A stretch of DNA of 7,264 nucleotides from a bacterium (lineage in GTDB: Bacteria > Bacillota > Clostridia > Oscillospirales > Acutalibacteraceae), in assembly GCA_020625635.1 (NCBI GenBank), contig JAHLBL010000082.1, positions 1 through 7,264 of the forward strand, read 5' to 3'. Under the pieces are notes generated by a model. That model had not been told where the DNA came from. It ran no database searches and saw only the letters and a list, made by a program, of their open reading frames with translations. Shown here piece after piece: positions 1 to 4,988 of the stretch. Within the stretch, counting starts at the first letter, position 1, and each line of letters starts with the position of its first letter. The translations under genes were made by a program, and so were the position numbers.

Positions 1-2203
1 TTCTGAGCCTTTCCTCGAGTCCCTTAAGGAGCTTTTCGGCGATCTCCTTGATTTCCTCGCTCTTGAGCTTATTGAACACGATGATATCGTCAACACGGTT
101 GAGGAACTCGGGACGGAAGGTGTTTTTCAGCTCGCCGAGTACAATCTCCCTGATGTCCTCGTCCTTAGCCGCCTCGCTCTCGTTCTGGAATCCGAGGCTG
201 TTCTGACGCTCTGTGATATGTCTCGCGCCGACGTTGGAGGTCATAATGATAACGGTGTTCTTGAAGTCGACCGTTCTGCCCTTTGAATCGGTGAGACGTC
301 CGTCGTCGAGAATCTGGAGCAGAGTGTTGAAAACATCGGGGTGCGCCTTTTCGATCTCGTCGAAGAGGATTACCGAATACGGCTTTCTGCGAACCTGCTC
401 GGTGAAGTTACTGCCTTCGTCAAATCCGACATAGCCGGGAGGCGAACCGATGAGCTTAGAAACCGTGTGCTTCTCCATAAACTCGGACATATCGAGACGA
501 ATCATCGCGTTTTCGTCGCCGAACATAGCCTGTGCCAGAGCCTTGCAGAGCTCGGTTTTACCGACGCCTGTGGGACCGAGGAAGATAAACGAACCAACGG
601 GACGCTTAGGATCCTTGAGTCCGACTCTGCCGCGGCGGATCGCCCGAGCGACCGCCTTTACAGCCTCGTCCTGACCGACAACGCGGTCGTGGAGGATGCT
701 CTCCATTTTAAGAAGTCTCTCCGACTCCTCCTCGGTGAGCTGTACAACGGGGATTCCCGTCCAGTCTGAAACGATTCGGGCGATATCCTCGGCGGTTACC
801 TCGCCGCTGACGCTGCCTCTGCCGTCCTGCCACTTCTGCTTTTCGCTGTCGAGGAGTTCCTGCAGGTTCTTCTGCTCGTCACGGAGCTTAGCCGCGCGCT
901 CGAACTCCTGCTCATTGACGGCGCTCGCCTTCTCTGCCTCAAGGCTCTTGATTTTCTCCTCGAGCTGCTTGAGGTTCTCGGGAGGAGTAAGGCTCTGCAG
1001 CCTTACCTTTGAGGCGGATTCGTCGATCAGATCTATCGCCTTGTCGGGAAGGAAACGATCCGCGATATAGCGCGAGGAGAGCGTTACAGCCGCCTTGATG
1101 GCTTCATCGCTGATTTTTACCTTGTGGTGAGCCTCGTAGCGGTCGCGCAGTCCCGTAAGGATCTGCACGGCTTCGTCCTCGCTCGGCTCGCCGACATTGA
1201 CAGGCTGGAAACGTCTCTCGAGAGCCGCGTCCTTCTCGATGTACTTTCTGTACTCCGAGATCGTAGTAGCGCCGATAACCTGGAAGTCACCTCTCGCGAG
1301 CGAAGGCTTCAGGATATTCGCGGCGTCGGTGCTGCCCTCAGCCGAGCCCGCGCCGACTATGGTGTGAAGCTCGTCGATAAAGAGGATAACGTCCTTCGAC
1401 TTTTTAACCTCGTCGATGGCGTTCTTGATTCTGTCCTCAAAGTCGCCGCGGTATTTCGCGCCCGCGACCATACCGGTAAGGTCAAGGCTGACGATTCTCT
1501 TGTCGCGGAGGATCTCGGGAACCTCGCCCTCTACGATTTTGAGCGCAAGTCCTTCGGCAACAGCCGTCTTACCTACGCCTGGTTCACCGATAAGAACAGG
1601 GTTGTTCTTAGTGCGGCGCGAGAGGATCTGAATAACTCTCTCGATTTCCTTCGTTCTGCCGATTACGGGGTCGATCTCGCCGTTCTTAGCCGCCTTAGTG
1701 AGGTCGCGTCCGAACTTGTCGAGATTCTTCGTGTTGCTATTCGGGTCGGGCTGAGCGCCGTCGCTGTCGCCGACAAAATCCTCGGCGGAGTCCATAACGG
1801 TATTGAGATTAACTCCCAGCTCGCTGAGGAAGCTGTAGGCGTAGGAATCGGTCTCCTGCATTATGCTCATAAGCAGGTGCTCCGTTCCGACGTAGTTGCT
1901 GCCAGTACGCGAAGCGATAATAACAGCGTTCTGCATAACGCGCTTTGAGCGCGGTGTGAAGTCGTTCGGGTTGAGTGTAACGGGTGTCGCAGTACCCGAA
2001 GCTTCTTTAATTTTGTTTTCAAGCTCGGCAACATCAAGACCTGCCTGCGCGAGAGCCGTAGCGGCTACTCCGCTGCCCTCCTTGGCAAGTCCGAGCAGAA
2101 GGTGCTCCGTGCCGATGTAAGTGTGTCCCATCCCGCCTGCGGAGGTCATTGCGAGGTTGAGAGCTTTGTTTGCTTTCTGTGTGAAGCCTTTGAATTGATA
2201 CAT
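1..2203 (-). CDS. clpC: ATP-dependent Clp protease ATPase subunit ClpC (3' end cut by window edge)
   Basis: This is a Hsp100/AAA+ unfoldase that feeds substrates into the ClpP peptidase in the cytoplasm. The ATG at 2203 has a strong AAAGGAGG (2211-2218) 7 nt upstream. The 734 visible codons are uninterrupted to the window edge. From the known family length of about 810 residues I infer that roughly 75 residues are missing, covering most of the D2 small domain. Visible domains are two N-terminal Clp repeats (about 1-145), D1 with Walker A GEPGVGKT at 206-213 and Walker B FIDE at 275-278, a UVR-bearing middle domain (about 420-452), and D2 with Walker A GPTGVGKT at 543-550 and Walker B FDE at 614-616. 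LGF at 670-672 fits the ClpP-docking tripeptide. Glu33 and Glu108, in the two GTEHLL motifs, align with the phospho-arginine pocket glutamates of Bacillus ClpC. It is the last gene seen of the ctsR operon, 42 nt after mcsB, with no CtsR box or promoter of its own visible. Confidence 0.97.
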   Translation of the reverse strand, partial: MYQFKGFTQKANKALNLAMTSAGGMGHTYIGTEHLLLGLAKEGSGVAATALAQAGLDVAELENKIKEASGTATPVTLNPNDFTPRSKRVMQNAVIIASRTGSNYVGTEHLLMSIMQETDSYAYSFLSELGVNLNTVMDSAEDFVGDSDGAQPDPNSNTKNLDKFGRDLTKAAKNGEIDPVIGRTKEIERVIQILSRRTKNNPVLIGEPGVGKTAVAEGLALKIVEGEVPEILRDKRIVSLDLTGMVAGAKYRGDFEDRIKNAIDEVKKSKDVILFIDELHTIVGAGSAEGSTDAANILKPSLARGDFQVIGATTISEYRKYIEKDAALERRFQPVNVGEPSEDEAVQILTGLRDRYEAHHKVKISDEAIKAAVTLSSRYIADRFLPDKAIDLIDESASKVRLQSLTPPENLKQLEEKIKSLEAEKASAVNEQEFERAAKLRDEQKNLQELLDSEKQKWQDGRGSVSGEVTAEDIARIVSDWTGIPVVQLTEEESERLLKMESILHDRVVGQDEAVKAVARAIRRGRVGLKDPKRPVGSFIFLGPTGVGKTELCKALAQAMFGDENAMIRLDMSEFMEKHTVSKLIGSPPGYVGFDEGSNFTEQVRRKPYSVILFDEIEKAHPDVFNTLLQILDDGRLTDSKGRTVDFKNTVIIMTSNVGARHITERQNSLGFQNESEAAKDEDIREIVLGELKNTFRPEFLNRVDDIIVFNKLKSEEIKEIAEKLLKGLEERLR

Positions 2204-2245
2204 AGTAAATCCTCCTTTTTCATATACACTTTAAATTACGGGAAT

Positions 2246-3235
2246 TTATCCCAGTCTCTCCCTTATGAGGTCAGCCCTTACGGCGTCTCTCTCCGAGGAC
2301 GACAGCTTTTCGCCTTTGCCGACGATCAGCGTAGCGGGCTGAATATCAACGATAAGCCTGTCGACGGTGTCAAGGTCAACGTCCTTTAACTCTCCCGAGT
2401 TGATTCCGAAGCGGACGTTGGAGAGCAGCTCCATAGCCTCGTCGCCGCTTATAAGCCGCACGCTTCTCAGGATACCGAGACTGCGGTAGAATTTGTCCTT
2501 GGTCTCGAGCGACTCCGCGATTCTTTTAGCGGCGTTCTGCTCCTGTGTTATAAGCTGCTCAGCGATATTTCTGAGGTTTTCAATCGCGGATTTCTCCGAA
2601 ATTCCGAGAGTGACCTGGTTTGAGATCTGATACATAGCTCCCTTTGGCTCGGTTCCCTCGCCGTATGTTCCTCGGATCGTGAGCCCGAGCTTCGAGAGAT
2701 TGCCCGCGATTCTGCCGATCGCCCTGTTGCTCTGCAGAGCGGGAAGATGCAGCATTACCGAGGCTCTCATACCCGTGCCGAGGTTTGTCGGGCACTGGGT
2801 TAAATAGCCGAGCTTTTCGTCGAAGGCGAAGTCGAGGTTTTCGTCAAGCAGAGTGTCGAGCTTGTCGGCGATATCGTAAGCGCCCTCGAGGTCGAAGCCC
2901 TTTTTCAGGATCTGTAATCTGATGTGATCCTCCTCGTTTATCATAACGCTCATGGTTCTGTCTTTTGAGAGGATGATCGCCCTGCCCGCGGTGTCGCTGA
3001 TAAACTCGGGGCTTGCGAGGTGCTGTTCCACAAGTGCTATTTTCTGAGCCTCACTCAAATCTTTAAGATAGAGTATCTCGAGCTCTTTTATAAGCGGAGA
3101 GTTGCAGTTTTTAACCGCGTCGATTATTACTTTGCAAACCTCGTTTTTTCCCGACTGACTGAGTCGTGAGGGAAACGGGTATTTTCTTAAATTTCTCGCG
3201 AGGCGGATTCTCGTAAGCATTACTTCGTTACTCAT
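2246..3235 (-). CDS. mcsB: Protein arginine kinase McsB
   Basis: McsB transfers phosphate from ATP to protein arginines, marking CtsR and damaged proteins for ClpC-ClpP. The 329 residues show the phosphagen-kinase fold signatures: RIRLARN at 9-15, NEEDH at 100-104, CPTNLGTG at 148-155 with the conserved cysteine (Cys148), RGTYGEGTEP at 188-197, and a C-terminal RDAVRA at 316-321 that matches the RDxxRA phospho-arginine-binding motif of the family. The ATG overlaps the mcsA stop (ATGAGTAA), and GGAGG lies 6 nt upstream inside mcsA, so translation is probably coupled. The protein is about 20 residues shorter at its N-terminus than Bacillus McsB. The reading frame has a TAA a few codons upstream with no start codon between, so no longer form is possible. 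Transcribed with ctsR, mcsA and clpC. Confidence 0.96.
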   Translation of the reverse strand: MSNEVMLTRIRLARNLRKYPFPSRLSQSGKNEVCKVIIDAVKNCNSPLIKELEILYLKDLSEAQKIALVEQHLASPEFISDTAGRAIILSKDRTMSVMINEEDHIRLQILKKGFDLEGAYDIADKLDTLLDENLDFAFDEKLGYLTQCPTNLGTGMRASVMLHLPALQSNRAIGRIAGNLSKLGLTIRGTYGEGTEPKGAMYQISNQVTLGISEKSAIENLRNIAEQLITQEQNAAKRIAESLETKDKFYRSLGILRSVRLISGDEAMELLSNVRFGINSGELKDVDLDTVDRLIVDIQPATLIVGKGEKLSSSERDAVRADLIRERLG

Positions 3236-3779
3236 CGCTGTCCTCCATTGCCTTTATTTTATCGCGGAGCTCGGCGGCTTTCTCGAACTCCTGATTCTTT
3301 ACCGCGCTGTCAAGCTCAGCCTTAAGCTTATCAAGCTCGGAGAGCTGCGGCTCCTCGGGAGCGCTGACCTCGGCGGTTTCTCTGATTTCACGTTTATATG
3401 TGGGACTGTTCTTGCCGCAGTGAGCGGTGTTGCCGTGGATCCGTCGAACCGTCGGCAGGATCCTGTCCTCGAATACCGAGTAGCAGTCGGCGCAGCCCAT
3501 CATTCCCGTGCGGGCTATATCCGCGTACGACGCCCCGCAGGTCTCACAGCGTGTTGCCTGAGTTCTCGCGGGGAGCGCGTTGTCGAAAAAGCTTCCGAAC
3601 AGCGAACCGAAGGTATCGGCGAATCCCGACGCGAAATCGGATGTAAAGCTGTCGAAAACATTCGAGTAGCCCATTTCACGGGCACATTCCGAACAGAGGT
3701 GATATTCCTCAACCTGTCCGTTGATAATTCTTTTGATGTGAGAATTAGCTTCTCTTTTATTGCATTTCTGACATTTCAT
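3228..3779 (-). CDS. mcsA: McsA, zinc-binding activator of the arginine kinase McsB (UVR domain)
   Basis: McsA binds and stimulates McsB and takes part in CtsR inactivation. From the ATG at 3779 the 183-residue protein has four Cys-x-x-Cys pairs: C3/C6, C29/C32, C78/C81 and C96/C99. These fit two zinc-binding modules separated by a Phe/Gly-rich linker at about 41-66. A VRRIHGN motif typical of the family lies at 111-117. A C-terminal UVR coiled-coil domain follows at about 147-181 (QEFEKAAELRDKIKAM). The start is not certain. The frame also opens at GTG 3806 and ATG 3791, but family members begin directly with M-x-C-x-x-C, which favours 3779. The only Shine-Dalgarno-like run, AGAAAGG at 3794-3800, is 14 nt away from 3779, 2 nt from 3791 and downstream of 3806. 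The stop overlaps the mcsB start by 8 bp. Confidence 0.93.
   Translation of the reverse strand: MKCQKCNKREANSHIKRIINGQVEEYHLCSECAREMGYSNVFDSFTSDFASGFADTFGSLFGSFFDNALPARTQATRCETCGASYADIARTGMMGCADCYSVFEDRILPTVRRIHGNTAHCGKNSPTYKREIRETAEVSAPEEPQLSELDKLKAELDSAVKNQEFEKAAELRDKIKAMEDSDE
3242..3246 (-). promoter_or_regulatory. Ribosome binding site fixing the mcsB start
   Basis: GGAGG on the minus strand lies within the last codons of mcsA, 6 nt before the ATG at 3235. It confirms that mcsB begins with the short N-terminus and indicates coupling to mcsA translation. Confidence 0.8.
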
Positions 3780-3824
3780 ATTAATATCCATAGCCTTTCT
3801 GCCCACAAACAGACATTAAAGTTA

Positions 3825-3858
3825 TTTACAACCTTACCGTGGGCGGATAAGGTGTAAA
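3825..3858. repeat. Long imperfect inverted repeat in the ctsR-mcsA spacer
   Basis: The arms TTTACA-a-CCTTA-CCG and CGG-a-TAAGG-TGTAAA pair over 14 bp, with one single-base bulge in each arm and a four-base loop (TGGG). In the operon transcript it would form a hairpin about 46 nt before the preferred mcsA start. It lacks a following U tract, so it is not a standard terminator. A role in mRNA processing, stability or translation is possible but unproven. Confidence 0.6.
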
Positions 3859-3880
3859 CGGAAATTTTGTTATTGCCCGT

Positions 3881-3894
3881 TGCCGCTTGCGGCA
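3881..3894. repeat. Small perfect GC-rich palindrome in the ctsR-mcsA spacer
   Basis: TGCCGC-TT-GCGGCA is a perfect 6-bp inverted repeat with a two-base centre; as RNA it would form a short stable hairpin by opening one pair. It lies between the two other inverted repeats of this spacer. Function unknown. Confidence 0.5.
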
Positions 3895-3921
3895 TACTGA
3901 GCGGACAACACCAATCCGAAC

Positions 3922-3939
3922 AGTGTGAACTTTCACACT
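3922..3939. repeat. 8-bp perfect inverted repeat just after the ctsR stop
   Basis: AGTGTGAA-CT-TTCACACT is an 8-bp perfect palindrome with a two-base centre, 8 bp beyond the ctsR stop codon. As RNA it gives a 7-bp stem with a 4-nt loop. No U tract follows on the minus strand, so strong termination is unlikely; it could be a processing or 3'-end protecting hairpin, or a protein-binding site. Confidence 0.55.
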
Positions 3940-3947
3940 ATAAGCTC

Positions 3948-4400
3948 CTATTCACTTAATGTAAGTAACATATTTTTAAAGATTCTTGCTCTGAAGACGT
4001 CTCTCATATCCTGAGGTATCTCCGCGTAGACTCTCTCGGACAACGCAGCCGCGAGCAGCTTAGCAGTGGTAAGGTCAATCATCTGCCTTCCGTACATATT
4101 CTTTATCATAATTTCGGCGGTGGCTCTGTCGAGAGTTTTGCCTATTGAGTTAACTATATGCATTATCGCGGTGCTTTTATCCATCTTCACTCGTGTGATT
4201 CGGATATATCCTCCGCCTCCTCTTCGGCTTTCCACGATGTAACCCTGCTCGGGTGTAAATCGTGAGGTAATAACATAGTTAATCTGGCTCGGCACACAGC
4301 CGAGGTCGTTGGCAAGCTCGTTACGCCTTATCTCGGCGTTGCCGCCGCTCTCGTCCAGCATAGAGAGAATATGCTGTGCAACTAAATCACTCATACGCAT
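3948..4400 (-). CDS. ctsR: Transcriptional repressor CtsR of class III stress genes
   Basis: CtsR is a dimeric winged-helix repressor that binds tandem heptads (RGTCAAA-NAN-RGTCAAA) in heat-shock promoters. It loses DNA binding when heated and is handled by McsB/ClpCP. The 150-residue length is normal for the family. The helix-turn-helix lies at about 24-46 and includes the family motif CVPSQINYVI. The wing follows with ESRRGGGGYIRI at 57-68, whose glycine loop is the thermosensing element described for the family. The C-terminal domain (about 75-150) corresponds to the dimerisation and McsB-contact half. The ATG at 4400 has AGGAGA at 4411-4416, 10 nt upstream; Met3 is a less well spaced alternative. 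It is the first gene of the operon. Three copies of its recognition sequence around its promoter show autoregulation. Confidence 0.97.
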   Translation of the reverse strand: MRMSDLVAQHILSMLDESGGNAEIRRNELANDLGCVPSQINYVITSRFTPEQGYIVESRRGGGGYIRITRVKMDKSTAIMHIVNSIGKTLDRATAEIMIKNMYGRQMIDLTTAKLLAAALSERVYAEIPQDMRDVFRARIFKNMLLTLSE

Positions 4401-4425
4401 TTTTTAATCATCTCCTACGGTCGTC

Positions 4426-4442
4426 TTTGACTTTGTTTGACC
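4426..4442 (-). promoter_or_regulatory. CtsR operator box 1
   Basis: The minus strand reads GGTCAAA-CAA-AGTCAAA, a perfect match to the CtsR consensus RGTCAAA-NAN-RGTCAAA. It lies immediately downstream of the predicted ctsR start point, where bound repressor would block initiation or early elongation. Confidence 0.92.
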
Positions 4443-4454
4443 TTTGATGATTTG

Positions 4455-4483
4455 ATTATAGGACGAAAGTCAAAGAAAGTCAA
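4455..4483 (-). promoter_or_regulatory. Sigma-A-type promoter of the ctsR-mcsA-mcsB-clpC operon
   Basis: On the minus strand, the -35 TTGACT (4478-4483) and -10 TATAAT (4455-4460) are 17 nt apart, close to the vegetative consensus. The start point would fall near 4448-4449, giving a leader of about 50 nt before the ctsR ATG. The -35 hexamer lies inside CtsR box 2 and box 1 begins just after the start point, so bound CtsR would cover both polymerase contact regions. Confidence 0.88.
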
Positions 4484-4484
4484 A
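4468..4484 (+). promoter_or_regulatory. CtsR operator box 2
   Basis: The plus strand reads AGTCAAA-GAA-AGTCAAA, a second perfect CtsR box in the opposite orientation to box 1. It contains the ctsR promoter -35 hexamer, so binding should exclude polymerase directly. Confidence 0.9.
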
Positions 4485-4500
4485 GTCAAGAAAAGTCAAA
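4484..4500 (+). promoter_or_regulatory. Degenerate CtsR operator box 3, adjoining box 2
   Basis: AGTCAAG-AAA-AGTCAAA follows box 2 and shares its last base. One position of the first heptad departs from the consensus (G for A). It may be a weaker site that extends CtsR occupancy upstream of the promoter, or a remnant of heptad duplication. Binding is inferred from sequence only. Confidence 0.6.
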
Positions 4501-4520
4501 TATTTCTCCGAAACAGAGTA

Positions 4521-4550
4521 TATTCTCCCCTATTCTCGCAAATTCTCGCT
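4521..4550. repeat. Three 10-bp phased direct repeats in the divergent control region
   Basis: ATTCTC occurs at 4522-4527, 4532-4537 and 4542-4547, in three consecutive 10-bp units (TATTCTCCCC, TATTCTCGCA, AATTCTCGCT). A further TTCTC sits at 4504-4508. The spacing equals about one helical turn, placing each copy on the same DNA face. The array is about 38 bp upstream of the ctsR -35 and 44 bp upstream of the metal-operon -35. No known regulator is recognised for it. Confidence 0.6.
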
Positions 4551-4594
4551 TAAACTAACTATTTTGATTTTTTTGAAAAGTTTTTTAAATATAA

Positions 4595-4623
4595 TTGACA
4601 CAGCGTTTCTGTAGTGATATACT
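4595..4623 (+). promoter_or_regulatory. Promoter of the metal sensor-exporter operon
   Basis: TTGACA (4595-4600) and TATACT (4618-4623) are separated by 17 nt. The 35 bp upstream are rich in T and A tracts (4562-4594) and could act as an UP element. A TATAAT at 4623-4628 is nearer consensus but is 22 nt from the -35, too far to pair with it. The start point would lie near 4630, at the first base of the operator palindrome. Confidence 0.85.
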
Positions 4624-4629
4624 ATAATT

Positions 4630-4655
4630 AACATATGAACAATTATTCATATGTT
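4630..4655. promoter_or_regulatory. ArsR/SmtB-type operator palindrome
   Basis: A perfect 10-bp inverted repeat, AACATATGAA / TTCATATGTT, is separated by 6 nt (CAATTA). The core TGAACA-N2-TATTCA has the 12-2-12 style seen at SmtB/ZiaR operators. It starts at the predicted transcription start of the sensor gene, so the sensor can repress its own operon by blocking initiation. Assignment to the adjacent sensor is inference from position and motif. Confidence 0.85.
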
Positions 4656-4682
4656 CATTTATAAAATTAATCGGAGGCTGTT

Positions 4683-4985
4683 ATGAATAAGGAAAACAAC
4701 ATTCCCGAATTAGAGATCCTGTTCGAGCTTGCCGACCTGTTCAAGGTGTTCGGCGACTCAACACGACTGCGGATCATGTACACGCTTTTTGACGACGAGC
4801 GCTCTGTAGGCGAAATTGCAGAGAGCCTTAATATGGAACAGAGCACTGTCTCCCATCAGCTCAGAGTGCTGAGGACAAACAAGCTCGTTAAGATCCGCCG
4901 CGAAGGCAAGCAAATATATTACAGTCTCGATGACGACCACGTTAAAAAGGTTATCGAGATGGGACTTGATCACGTACTGGAGTAA
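4683..4985 (+). CDS. ArsR/SmtB-family metal sensor, alpha5-type Zn(II)/Co(II)-responsive repressor (CzrA/SmtB-like)
   Basis: A 100-residue winged-helix repressor expected to hold the exporter operon off until zinc binds. The winged HTH covers about 41-82, with recognition helix region MEQSTVSHQLRVLR at 51-64 and the wing KIRREGKQIYYSL. The last helix carries Asp84, His86, His97 and Glu100, the D-x-H-(x10)-H-x2-(H/E) alpha5 site of SmtB and CzrA; SmtB likewise ends with Glu. There is no cysteine in the protein, so the alpha3/alpha3N thiolate site used by CadC and ArsR to sense Cd, Pb or As is absent. GGAGG at 4673-4677 stands 5 nt before the ATG. The gene ends 3 nt before the ATPase start. Zn(II) as the main inducer is inferred from these residues; Co(II), or Ni(II) with variant ligands, would be alternatives. 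Confidence 0.95.
   Translation: MNKENNIPELEILFELADLFKVFGDSTRLRIMYTLFDDERSVGEIAESLNMEQSTVSHQLRVLRTNKLVKIRREGKQIYYSLDDDHVKKVIEMGLDHVLE
4979..4982 (+). promoter_or_regulatory. Ribosome binding site of the metal ATPase inside the sensor gene
   Basis: GGAG overlaps the last two sense codons of the sensor gene, 6 nt before the ATPase ATG at 4989. This ties synthesis of the pump to translation of its regulator. Confidence 0.7.
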
Positions 4986-4988
4986 GCT

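Noticed and set aside
1124..1948. A 274-codon open frame on the plus strand opposite clpC
   Set aside because: It lies wholly within the antisense of clpC, which has a full set of AAA+ motifs. Its protein resembles nothing known and the opening follows from the GC-biased codon use of clpC. The same holds for the plus-strand frames at 341-769, 450-674 and 696-1070.
2204..2245. Separate CtsR box or promoter for clpC
   Set aside because: No GGTCAAA or AGTCAAA heptad and no -35/-10 pair is present in this 42-nt gap; clpC appears to rely on the ctsR promoter.
2232..2248. Inverted repeat TAAATT-ACGGG-AATTTA between mcsB and clpC as a terminator
   Set aside because: The stem is short and AT-only, and no U tract follows, so read-through into clpC is expected.
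3825..3853. Possible internal promoter for mcsA on the minus strand (TTTACA, 16 nt, TAAGGT)
   Set aside because: The -10 match is poor and both hexamers are the arms of the inverted repeat, so the resemblance is probably incidental.
4595..4628. TTGACA paired with TATAAT at 4623-4628
   Set aside because: The 22-nt spacing is outside the usable range. TATACT at 4618-4623 gives the normal 17 nt.
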